From positions 1-8,388 of the forward strand of contig MGSI01000094.1 in NCBI GenBank assembly GCA_001798455.1: DNA of 8,388 nucleotides. The letters are read 5' to 3'. This DNA is from Deltaproteobacteria bacterium RIFCSPLOWO2_02_FULL_57_26. Its GTDB lineage: Bacteria; Desulfobacterota; Binatia; UBA9968. The translations under genes were made by a program, and so were the position numbers. The notes below the pieces were generated by a model. That model saw nothing but the letters and a program-made list of their open reading frames with translations, was not told the DNA's origin and made no database searches. Shown piece after piece: positions 1-5,911 of the stretch (position 1 is its first letter; every line of letters starts with the position of its first letter).

Positions 1-1669
1 CCTGCAGCTGGCGCCAGTTTTGCAGCCGCTCCTCCTGGGCTCGCAGCAGCGCCTCCGACGGATTTCCTCCCTCGTCGAACTGCTTGGAAAATCGGCCTTC
101 GGTACGGGCAAAATCAACGAAGGTAAAGGGCTTGTCGCTGTTGGGTGGAATCCACCAATCCTCCTTCTGGGAAGGATTACCGACCAGGCTCAAACGCTCC
201 CTGAGCTTCTGCCCTTTTCGGGGATCGAAGATGAACAGCGGAAACGCCCGCGATTCCACCGCCAGCTTGGAATGCTGGCTGGCCATGTTATCCGCCACTC
301 CGTGCTCCGGTTGGCAGGTGGAGTAGACGTTGACGACCGCCGGACCGGGATACTCGTTCGCCTCCATGATCGCCTTGTAGAAGTGGTTGATGTGAGCCGG
401 CGTCGTCTGCGCGACATACACCTCGGGATGCATGAGACAGATGTTGGCAAGCTCTTTTCTGCGCTCCCGCTTTCCCCTGACTTCCCTGCCGATGGCGGCC
501 ATCTTGGCGTCCTGCCCCAAGTAGGAAGCCGTCGACGCCTGACCGCCGGTGTTGGAATAGACTTGCGTGTCCAGCACCAGGACGTTGATGTCCATGCCGC
601 TGGCGAGCATCCGGCTCAGACTCTGAAAGCCGATATCGTACATCGCGCCGTCGCCGGCGATAACCCACAGCTTCTTATCGCGCCACCCTCTCTGATCCCA
701 GCGCGCGCGGATCCCCATGGCGTCGGCCGGCGCGTTCTCGAACAGCGAGTTCGTCCACGGCACCAGGAAAGGATTATAGGGGTAGGTCGAGCTGTAAACC
801 GTGTTGCAGCCCGTCGCCGCCACGACGGCCATCTTTTCCGCACCGTAGACAAACCCGGTTGCCGCCAGCATCATGCGGATGGCCGTGGCTTCACCGCACC
901 CCATGCAGGAGCCCGCTCCCCCCACATAGAGGAGCGCCGATGCCTCATTCAACATGAAGTCGGCCAGAGCCTTTTCGTTGATGTACTCTTTCGGCGTCGG
1001 TCCGATCCGGCGAAAGAATTCGAAGGCTTGCCGATAACGCGGCAAAGTGCCCTCATCCTTCTTGACCATCTTGAGCGCGAAATAACCCAGATCATCGCAG
1101 ACCTGGACACACTCGGCGCAACCCTTGCACTTGGTGGGATCGATGAAAATGCCAAAGAGCGCCCCTTCTTTTCCCCGCTTCTCCGGTACATCGTAGTACT
1201 TACGCGTCCGCGCCCAGTGGGAGCGCACCCAATCGCGTTCCTCCACATCCGCGATCTTGCTTAAAGCCTTCTCGACGCGCGAGGCCGGGATCGCCTTTCC
1301 CAGGATGGCCGTGTCGGGACACTCGGCGACACAGGTCATACAGCCGACGCACTTCTCCCAGATGAATTCGGGGATCTCCGGGGCGATGTAGCTGAAGTCA
1401 CGCAGGGCACCGGTCCCGGGCGGCACCAAGCTGCGCGCGATCCCCACATCGGCAGGCAGCTCGACGGAGCCGGTGCCGTCCTGATAGGCGCCGATCACGC
1501 GCCGGTTGAAGTCGTCCACGTAGGCATCCAAGTCGAGCTCGAAGAGGTGGGCCTCCAGAAACCCGGCTTCGTGCGCTTCTTTGGATTGGCCGGGCTCTTT
1601 GATCCCAACGTCGGTCTGCTCTCGAACCGCTGTCTCAAAGGGGCTGAAGATTTCCTCATGCTTTGCCAT
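1..1669 (-). CDS. PFOR delta-beta subunit (ferredoxin plus TPP-binding half), 3' end outside window
   Basis: Second catalytic half of a pyruvate (2-oxoacid):ferredoxin oxidoreductase, which decarboxylates pyruvate with CoA to acetyl-CoA and passes electrons to ferredoxin, or works in reverse for CO2 fixation. The frame is open from ATG at 1669 to base 1 (556 codons), so the C-terminus is missing. Start choice: GGAGGA lies about 6 bases upstream. After a ~100-residue N-terminal extension come two [4Fe-4S] motifs, C107/C110/C113/C117 and C181/C184/C187/C191 (NifJ domain V). The TPP domain follows: SCMGCGE (C255, C258), ATGCN (C288), G339-D340-G341 with N373 of YSNTGG (Mg-TPP binding), and C452 in YSTCQPEHG. 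By family knowledge C255, C258, C288 and C452 would ligate the TPP-proximal cluster. The order matches domains V-VI of NifJ. It lies 24 bases after the CBS gene, so it is probably translated from the same transcript. Physiological direction and exact 2-oxoacid are not decidable; pyruvate is inferred from NifJ-like architecture. Confidence 0.93.
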   Translation of the reverse strand, partial: MAKHEEIFSPFETAVREQTDVGIKEPGQSKEAHEAGFLEAHLFELDLDAYVDDFNRRVIGAYQDGTGSVELPADVGIARSLVPPGTGALRDFSYIAPEIPEFIWEKCVGCMTCVAECPDTAILGKAIPASRVEKALSKIADVEERDWVRSHWARTRKYYDVPEKRGKEGALFGIFIDPTKCKGCAECVQVCDDLGYFALKMVKKDEGTLPRYRQAFEFFRRIGPTPKEYINEKALADFMLNEASALLYVGGAGSCMGCGEATAIRMMLAATGFVYGAEKMAVVAATGCNTVYSSTYPYNPFLVPWTNSLFENAPADAMGIRARWDQRGWRDKKLWVIAGDGAMYDIGFQSLSRMLASGMDINVLVLDTQVYSNTGGQASTASYLGQDAKMAAIGREVRGKRERRKELANICLMHPEVYVAQTTPAHINHFYKAIMEANEYPGPAVVNVYSTCQPEHGVADNMASQHSKLAVESRAFPLFIFDPRKGQKLRERLSLVGNPSQKEDWWIPPNSDKPFTFVDFARTEGRFSKQFDEGGNPSEALLRAQEERLQNWRQLQ

Positions 1670-1693
1670 CGGGCTTCCTCCGTGCACTCCTCA

Positions 1694-2095
1694 TCATTCG
1701 GTCACGTGCCTGGCCAGGTCGGTCATGGAAAGCACGCCGACCGGCCGCACATGGGGTCCTTGTTGCTCCACCACCACCAGGCGGTGAATTCGTTTGGCGT
1801 GAAGCAGGCGGGCCGCCACGCTGACAGGAGTATCCGGCGTCACGCTGATCACGGGGCGGCTCATCAAGTGCTCCGCCGTCATCCCCCGCCAGTGTTTCAG
1901 GTAAGGTTGAACGAAGCGGGCGTTGACCAGATCGGTGCGTGAAATCACGCCCACCAGGTCTCCCGCACTGTCCACTACCACGAGCGCGCTGATATCTTTT
2001 TCGTCCATCACCCCGGCCACCTCCTCCACCGAAGTTCCGGGATGGCAACTGATCACCGGCCCGTGCATCCAATCCTTCACGGTCTCCTCAGTCAT
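1694..2095 (-). CDS. Two-CBS-domain protein between the PFOR subunits
   Basis: A 133-residue protein made almost entirely of a tandem CBS (Bateman) pair, CBS1 about residues 8-60 and CBS2 about 75-130. The hallmarks are visible: VKDWM followed by VISCHPGTSVEEVAGVM, then ISALVVVD, DLVGVISRTDL, and in the second copy AEHLMSRPVISVTPDTPV, IHRLVVVE, PVGVLSMTDLARH. Such pairs usually bind adenosine nucleotides or S-adenosyl compounds and control an attached or partner protein. No catalytic, DNA-binding or membrane segment is present, so any role must be through a partner. The start at 2095 (MTEETV) is preferred over the in-frame ATG at 2167, which lies inside the upstream subunit gene; homology begins right after 2095, and a GGCGAG/AGG-rich stretch precedes it, a weak ribosome site. 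Gaps of 44 and 24 bases to its neighbours suggest one operon. Regulation of PFOR by energy charge is an inference from position only. Confidence 0.9.
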   Translation of the reverse strand: MTEETVKDWMHGPVISCHPGTSVEEVAGVMDEKDISALVVVDSAGDLVGVISRTDLVNARFVQPYLKHWRGMTAEHLMSRPVISVTPDTPVSVAARLLHAKRIHRLVVVEQQGPHVRPVGVLSMTDLARHVTE

Positions 2096-2139
2096 CCTGA
2101 TACTCTCGCCTTCCCATCGAATTTTCGGCACCGCTCCGC

Positions 2140-4086
2140 TTACGCCGCCGCCTCTATGATCTCCCACGGCACCTCGAACACCTCCCGGCTACCGCGCCGG
2201 ACGGCGCTGAGATTATCCTGAATCACCTGCTCCCCCCGCTTACCGAAAAACTTCCGCATCGACTTGTCGACCGCGGCGTAAACCTCCTCCTCGCCCAAAC
2301 CACGCTCCTTGATGAACGGGGCAACCCGCAAAAAAACCCCCAACAACACGATCCCCTGCATCCTCTGGACCAGCTCCGGCAGGCTCGACACCTCGGCGGC
2401 GATTCTCACCGCATCTAATGCCAGAACCCGGATGCGCTTTTGGCGAATGACATCTTGAGCATGCCGGGGGATGCTCTTCCATACTTCAGCCGGATCGGAA
2501 CTCTGATGTTGCAAAAAGATCGTGCCTCCCGGAGCCAACCCCGCGAGAGGATTGCCGAGGTAAAAGGCGTTCACGTTATTGAGCGGAACAAAATCGACGT
2601 ACTCGAGCTCCACATGGGCCCGAATAGGCTGCTGGGCGACCGTCAAGTAATAGGTCGTCGGCAAGCCTTTTTTCTCCGACCCGTATTTCGGATAGGCCTG
2701 AACCAGAAGGCCGAAGAGGTCGCCGATGATGGTCGCGATAATCTTATTGGTGGTCACCGAGCCGTAGCCGCCGACCGAATGGCCCCGCATGGAAAACGCG
2801 CCCGGCGGCCGGACATCCGGCTCCCGGTCGGAGACCAGGGCCAAATCGTGCTTGACCCCCAGAACAAAAAACCGCTGCTTCTCCTCCCGCCGCAAATGCT
2901 CTACTACGGCCACGAAATCGCCCGGGCGAATATCTCGGCTTCCCAAACCTGCCGAACCCGAATAGATCGCGGGCACCCGCTCAATGCGCGGATACCCGGG
3001 CGCCCCCGCAACGGCATCGGCGAAGGCCGCCTTGATCTCCGCCGTCAAAGGATTGGACTGGGCCGGGGGATTGTCCATCCGCTCGACGACGGCAAAGGCC
3101 CTAAGATGCTTCAGCGCATCAACGATCTGCGGCCCGGGAAAGGGACGGAAAGAAGTAATGTGTAAAGTGCCGGTCTTGATCCCCTCACGATCGCGGAGAT
3201 AATCGGCCGTGGCCGAGGCGGTCTCAAGCAAGCTGCCCAAGCCGACGATCGCGTACTCGGCGTCTTCTAAACGGTATGCGTCCACCAGGCCATACCGCCG
3301 CCCGGTCAGCTCGTAGAAGCGATCCATGACGCTGCGCGTGATGAGGGGCAGCCGGTCATAGAAAAAGCGCTGCGCGATTTTCCCTTTCATGTAGCTGTCC
3401 TGATTCTGCACCACGCCGCTCATAATGGGGTGCGAGGGATCCATCAAATCGCGCAGCCGGTGCTCGGCGTTGGGGTCGCCGACAAACGTCTTCATGAGCT
3501 CGGGTTCGGGCAGGCGCAAGCTTTCAATGGTATGGGTCGTGAGAAATCCATCCTGAACGTTGAAGAACGGCGTCTCCGATTCCTCGGCCACGCGGCGGGC
3601 GATCAGCGCCAGATCTGCCGCCTCCTGGGCGTTGCGGGCGAAGAGCATGCCCCAACCGCAGTCCGCCACACCCATGACATCGTCATGGCCTGCATGGATA
3701 TTGAGCGCCTGCGAGGTCAGCGCCCGCGCGCCGATGTGGAAGACCACCGGCAGCCGCTTTCCGGCGATGACATAGAGAACCTCTTTCATGAGGATCAGTC
3801 CCTGCCCGGAGGTAAAATTGGTTACCCTGCCGCCTGCGAGCGCAAATCCCTCACAAGTGCTCGCCGAGCTGTGCTCGGACTCCAGTTCGAGAAAAGCCAG
3901 AGGCTCATCCCAAAGGTTGCGCTGGCCGTTGGCGACCGCCATCTGATACCCGCCGCCCATATTCGTGGACGGGGTGATCGGATAAGCGCACGCCCCTTGA
4001 CCGATCTGGGTCTCCACCCACACTACGGCTTCCGATCCGTCGGCGGTGGTAGAAATACCAGGATAGGGAAATGCTTGCTGCTTCAC
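2140..4086 (-). CDS. PFOR alpha-gamma subunit (pyruvate- and CoA-binding half)
   Basis: First half of the split PFOR, 648 residues from a GTG at 4086. Domain I (about 10-200) carries AYPITPSTNMGG (residues 34-45), the ESEHSS motif with E71 (likely the Glu that contacts the TPP aminopyrimidine) and FHIGAR with R121 (the substrate-binding Arg of the family). Domain II (about 265-400) shows VGLGSLLETA and TSFRPFPGP. The gamma domain (about 430-610) shows FSMRGHSVGGYGSVTTNK, IIGDLFGLLVQAYPKYGSEKKG and PLAGLAPGG. Order I-II-III equals the N-terminal half of NifJ. Start choice: an in-frame ATG at 4188 would add 34 residues, but these are rich in TTA, CTA and AGG codons and look unlike the family; conserved sequence begins with KQQAFPYPG immediately after GTG 4086, which follows a purine-rich GGAGGCGGTAAGGGA. 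The 4188 start remains possible. It leads the operon, followed after 44 bases by the CBS gene. It needs the delta-beta subunit for TPP and ferredoxin chemistry. Confidence 0.92.
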   Translation of the reverse strand: MKQQAFPYPGISTTADGSEAVVWVETQIGQGACAYPITPSTNMGGGYQMAVANGQRNLWDEPLAFLELESEHSSASTCEGFALAGGRVTNFTSGQGLILMKEVLYVIAGKRLPVVFHIGARALTSQALNIHAGHDDVMGVADCGWGMLFARNAQEAADLALIARRVAEESETPFFNVQDGFLTTHTIESLRLPEPELMKTFVGDPNAEHRLRDLMDPSHPIMSGVVQNQDSYMKGKIAQRFFYDRLPLITRSVMDRFYELTGRRYGLVDAYRLEDAEYAIVGLGSLLETASATADYLRDREGIKTGTLHITSFRPFPGPQIVDALKHLRAFAVVERMDNPPAQSNPLTAEIKAAFADAVAGAPGYPRIERVPAIYSGSAGLGSRDIRPGDFVAVVEHLRREEKQRFFVLGVKHDLALVSDREPDVRPPGAFSMRGHSVGGYGSVTTNKIIATIIGDLFGLLVQAYPKYGSEKKGLPTTYYLTVAQQPIRAHVELEYVDFVPLNNVNAFYLGNPLAGLAPGGTIFLQHQSSDPAEVWKSIPRHAQDVIRQKRIRVLALDAVRIAAEVSSLPELVQRMQGIVLLGVFLRVAPFIKERGLGEEEVYAAVDKSMRKFFGKRGEQVIQDNLSAVRRGSREVFEVPWEIIEAAA

Positions 4087-4229
4087 ACTTTTTTCCCTTA
4101 CCGCCTCCAATTCGCTGCTCCTCTCAAGTAGATTTGAGCCATGCTGAACCGGTTGCTCTCCGCAACCGCTTAAACGAGCAATACCCATGCCAGAAGCGTT
4201 TTCACCTCCTCAAGCGGCTACTAAGTCCG

Positions 4230-4257
4230 ATTCTACCAGGATTGGGAAGGGCCGCAA
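4230..4257 (-). promoter_or_regulatory. Candidate extended -10 promoter for the PFOR operon
   Basis: On the minus strand TGG-TAGAAT (-10 at 4230-4235, TGn extension at 4236-4238) resembles a sigma70 extended -10. A weak -35 TTGCGG lies at 4252-4257 with a 16-base spacer. Transcription would begin near 4223. A strong Shine-Dalgarno AGGAGGTG follows at 4203-4210, but the first in-frame ATG (4188) is 14-16 bases away, farther than usual, and the preferred GTG start is ~120 bases downstream. A long leader is therefore implied. No operator was recognised. Confidence 0.4.
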
Positions 4258-4286
4258 GGATAAATCGCAAAAGTGGGAAGATCGGA

Positions 4287-4454
4287 AACTTCATGCTGCC
4301 GGCTTCGACTCCCCCGAACGCTATCGTCTATAGCTCCGGCTCGATCCGGATCGCCGGCATGGTCCGAGCCGCAATTCTCATCGATGTGATCGGCGTTCTC
4401 GCCGTTTGGGGAGCGGCTCTCTGGTTAATCCCTCTGGTCCTGGTGCCAGTTTAG
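4287..4454 (+). pseudogene. C-terminal remnant of an SLC13/DASS-type anion permease (copy 1)
   Basis: An open frame from about 4287 to the TAG at 4452-4454 encodes NFMLPASTPPNAIVYSSG, then SIRIAGMVRA and one hydrophobic segment ending WLIPLVLVPV. The TPPNAIVY signature followed by a last transmembrane helix is typical of the C-terminus of divalent anion:Na+ symporters (SLC13/DASS), which import dicarboxylates, citrate or sulfate. The rest of the ~450-residue protein is absent: upstream of 4287 the frame continues into unrelated sequence within the PFOR upstream region. No ribosome site fits the Met at 4293. It is almost certainly non-functional debris. Its last 80 bases belong to a direct repeat shared with 8115-8194. 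Family assignment rests on a short motif. Confidence 0.68.
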
Positions 4455-4545
4455 CGCGCAACCTGCAGCGATGTTCTGATTCGAGCGATCCGCTCCGGCG
4501 TACAGGTTGGTGGAGGTTCAGGAACACTAGATGTCGCTGGCTGTT
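4375..4545 (+). repeat. 171-base direct repeat, copy A
   Basis: Matches 8115-8285 in the same orientation with an offset of 3740 bases and no gaps. Eight bases differ, all transitions (about 95% identity). Identity starts at TTCTCATCGATGTGA and ends at ATGTCGCTGGCTGTT. The unit covers the last 26 codons plus stop of the SLC13 remnant and 91 bases beyond the stop. Left of this copy the SLC13 frame continues; right of it IS91-like debris begins. It is too long and too internal to a gene to be a target-site duplication. Confidence 0.95.
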
Positions 4546-4743
4546 GATGTCGGCGCAGCCCGGTCTCCGAGAACCGGGAGCCGACGGCAATGGCTTACTT
4601 GAGGAGCCCTCCAGCGGCAAACGAGACGACCCCGTTGTGCGATCCATCGGTGCAGGTCGCAAGTAGGTGCGGTCTTAAGGTTCACCCGGCTCCGGCTTCT
4701 CGGTAGGGGCAAACATCTACCCTTAGTTGGAGTAAGGAGACTT
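4546..4743. repeat. Gene-free stretch with an imperfect inverted repeat, probable 3' end of the IS91-like remnant
   Basis: No convincing gene. CCGAGAACCGGGAGCC (4567-4582) and the reverse complement of 4688-4703 agree in 14 of 16 positions, so the two arms could pair across ~105 bases. Smaller hairpins lie at CCCGGT/ACCGGG (about 4559-4578) and GGTAG/CTACC (4702-4721). This stretch lies downstream of the transposase stop codon on the minus strand, where IS91-family elements carry their structured origin end (oriIS); assignment to that role is inference, and I did not recognise a specific ori sequence. Confidence 0.4.
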
Positions 4744-5031
4744 TTAAATTAGCTGGCTGTAGGAGAGGTCAAGAGTGATCTCTGGAGGGCTTCTGTCCGG
4801 TGGGGCTTGAGCTTCTTCCCACAGATCTAAGTGTTGAAGGGTTTTTTTAATCACCTCTGGCTGGTCGATGAAGCTGATGATGACCACCTCTCCCTGACAC
4901 TTGGGACACGTAAGGGGGTCTGTCTCATAGACCTTTCGGATGAAGTAGGATCAGCGCTTCTTTAATTTCTTTAATTCCTTTGATTCCTTTGATACCGCCG
5001 GCGGATCAATCTCTATAATCTCCACGTTTTC
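4744..5031 (-). pseudogene. C-terminal remnant of an IS91/IS801-type transposase with an in-frame TGA
   Basis: Minus-strand codons from 5031 down to the TAA at 4744-4746 give 26 residues, a TGA at 4951-4953, then 68 residues in the same frame. The second part reads SYFIRKVYETDPLTCPKC, then VVIISFIDQPEVIKKTLQHL and ends ITLDLSYSQLI. The pattern (K/R)VYExDPLxCPxC...IISFIxDPxVIxKILxHLxL...YSxSQ is the recognised C-terminus of rolling-circle IS91-family (Y2) transposases, with CPKC as part of a zinc-binding site. Homologues have Trp at the TGA position (KKRW...), so a TGG to TGA change is the simplest reading. The N-terminal two-thirds, including the HUH and tyrosine motifs, is missing and the frame stops at TAA 5032-5034. 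It is a dead fragment. Confidence 0.72.
4958..4993. repeat. 4 x 9-base tandem repeat inside the transposase remnant
   Basis: TTCTTTAAT occurs twice, followed directly by TCCTTTGAT twice. On the coding (minus) strand in the transposase frame this gives SKE-SKE-LKK-LKK, a charged linker just before the conserved KVYE block. The pairing of identical neighbours suggests two separate 9-base duplications by slippage that keep the frame. Confidence 0.8.
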
Positions 5032-5414
5032 TTAACCTCAAGCGGTATCGTGGGAGTCGGATCGCGTAGCGGTGGTTCGGAGCGGTGCTGCTTCACTGCG
5101 AGCAGGGATTTAAGAGAGTCAAGAATACGCGGGCATCAAGCAGGTGGTGGCAGCGATTGACGCAGAGCAGGTAGGAAGTCGCAAAGTAAAGTCGGCGGCA
5201 TCATGAATTCAGGCAGGAGTCACTCGGGAAAATTTCAACTAAGAGGTTGACAATCTCCTGCCTTGCCTGATACCGTTTCGCCCGTCACGGTTAGCTCCGG
5301 CAGTTCACACTCTCTGGTAAGCGTTTTTGGTCCCGAAGGATGAGATGAAAGGTGTTCGTCCCATGCTTTAACGCAAATTCCATTATTATTGGCAACGAAC
5401 TTAAGGAGCTTCCT
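5032..5414. other. Intergenic stretch without a recognisable gene, upstream of the first ridA-like gene
   Basis: No gene with family features is seen. A 30-codon plus-strand frame (5114-5206) ending YAGIKQVVAAIDAEQVGSRK could be the tail of a deleted gene, but I do not recognise it. A perfect -35 hexamer TTGACA lies at 5247-5252; the hexamer 17 bases on (ATACCG, 5270-5275) is a poor -10, so promoter assignment is weak. A 5-base stem ACCGT/ACGGT (5272-5276, 5287-5291) follows. The remaining sequence looks like degraded intergenic DNA. Confidence 0.4.
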
Positions 5415-5828
5415 ATGGCACATCCAAAAAAGATCGTTCAACCACCTGACCTGCCGGTACGCACGAGCCACTCCCAGGTGGTCACGGTTACGGGAGGGAC
5501 GCTGGTGTTTATCGCCGGCATGACCTCTCGCAGCGAGAAGGATGCCATCCCGGTTCACCCCGGCGACATGCGCGCGCAGCTTCGCCAGGTCTGCGAAAAC
5601 ATCGGACGCGCGCTGCGGGCCGTCGCCGCGGACTTCTCGGATGTGGTTAAGACCACGACCTTCACGACCGATGTGGACGAATTCCGTCGGGTGATTGATG
5701 AGCGCTTCAAGTATTTCAAGCGCGATTTGCCTACCGGGGCCCTGATCGGGGTGAAGCGGCTTGCCCACCCTGATCTCATGGTCGAGATAGAAGCCATGGC
5801 TGTGATCCCGACGGATCACGCCAAGTAA
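5415..5828 (+). CDS. RidA/YjgF/UK114-family protein lacking the catalytic arginine
   Basis: A 137-residue protein of the RidA (YjgF/YER057c/UK114) family, small trimeric cytosolic proteins; canonical RidA hydrolyses reactive enamines/imines from PLP enzymes. Visible family blocks: VVTVTGGTLVFIAGMTSRSE (residues 22-41), MRAQLRQVCENIGRAL (52-67), DFSDVVKTTTFTTDVDEF (73-90), and the C-terminal LMVEIEAMAV with E124. In the (F/Y)PARS motif of active RidA this protein reads LPTGALIGV (105-113), so Gly108 replaces the catalytic Arg (Arg105 of E. coli RidA). It should belong to one of the Rid subfamilies without imine deaminase activity; its ligand is unknown. Start: ATG 5415 follows AAGGAG with a 6-base gap; an upstream in-frame ATG at 5352 has no such site. 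The solute-binding protein gene follows after 83 bases and may be co-transcribed. Confidence 0.92.
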   Translation: MAHPKKIVQPPDLPVRTSHSQVVTVTGGTLVFIAGMTSRSEKDAIPVHPGDMRAQLRQVCENIGRALRAVAADFSDVVKTTTFTTDVDEFRRVIDERFKYFKRDLPTGALIGVKRLAHPDLMVEIEAMAVIPTDHAK

Positions 5829-5860
5829 GGATAGAGGGTTCGGTTTTAAGTGGCATTTTG

Positions 5861-5897
5861 CGGCCCTGTCGCACGCCTTGTCGGGAGATGCGGGCCG
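5861..5897 (+). other. Possible hairpin between the first ridA-like gene and the binding-protein gene
   Basis: CGGCCC (5861-5866) and GGGCCG (5892-5897) are perfect complements separated by 25 bases, followed by TTT and then the AGAGGTG ribosome site at 5901-5907. It could act as a weak attenuator or mRNA-stability element between the two genes. The stem is only six pairs and the T-run is too short for a good intrinsic terminator. Confidence 0.25.
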
Positions 5898-5911
5898 TTT
5901 AGAGGTGAACT

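Noticed and set aside
20..1264. A 414-codon plus-strand open frame
   Set aside because: It lies entirely opposite the PFOR delta-beta gene, which has full cofactor motifs on the minus strand; the plus-strand translation is Arg/His-rich and shows no family features.
2440..4131. Plus-strand open frames at 2440-3165 and 3430-4131
   Set aside because: Antisense shadows of the PFOR alpha-gamma gene in GC-rich DNA; no motifs and no ribosome sites.
4378..4712. Overlapping small frames on both strands around the first repeat copy
   Set aside because: Their translations are basic and low in hydrophobic structure, they conflict with the SLC13 tail, and the matching frames are not preserved in the second repeat copy.
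5114..5206. A 30-codon frame ending in VVAAIDAEQVGSRK
   Set aside because: It resembles a protein tail in composition, but no family could be named and there is no start; kept only as a remark in the intergenic entry.
5235..5819. A 194-codon minus-strand open frame
   Set aside because: Antisense to the first ridA-like gene, which has an unmistakable family match and a good Shine-Dalgarno.
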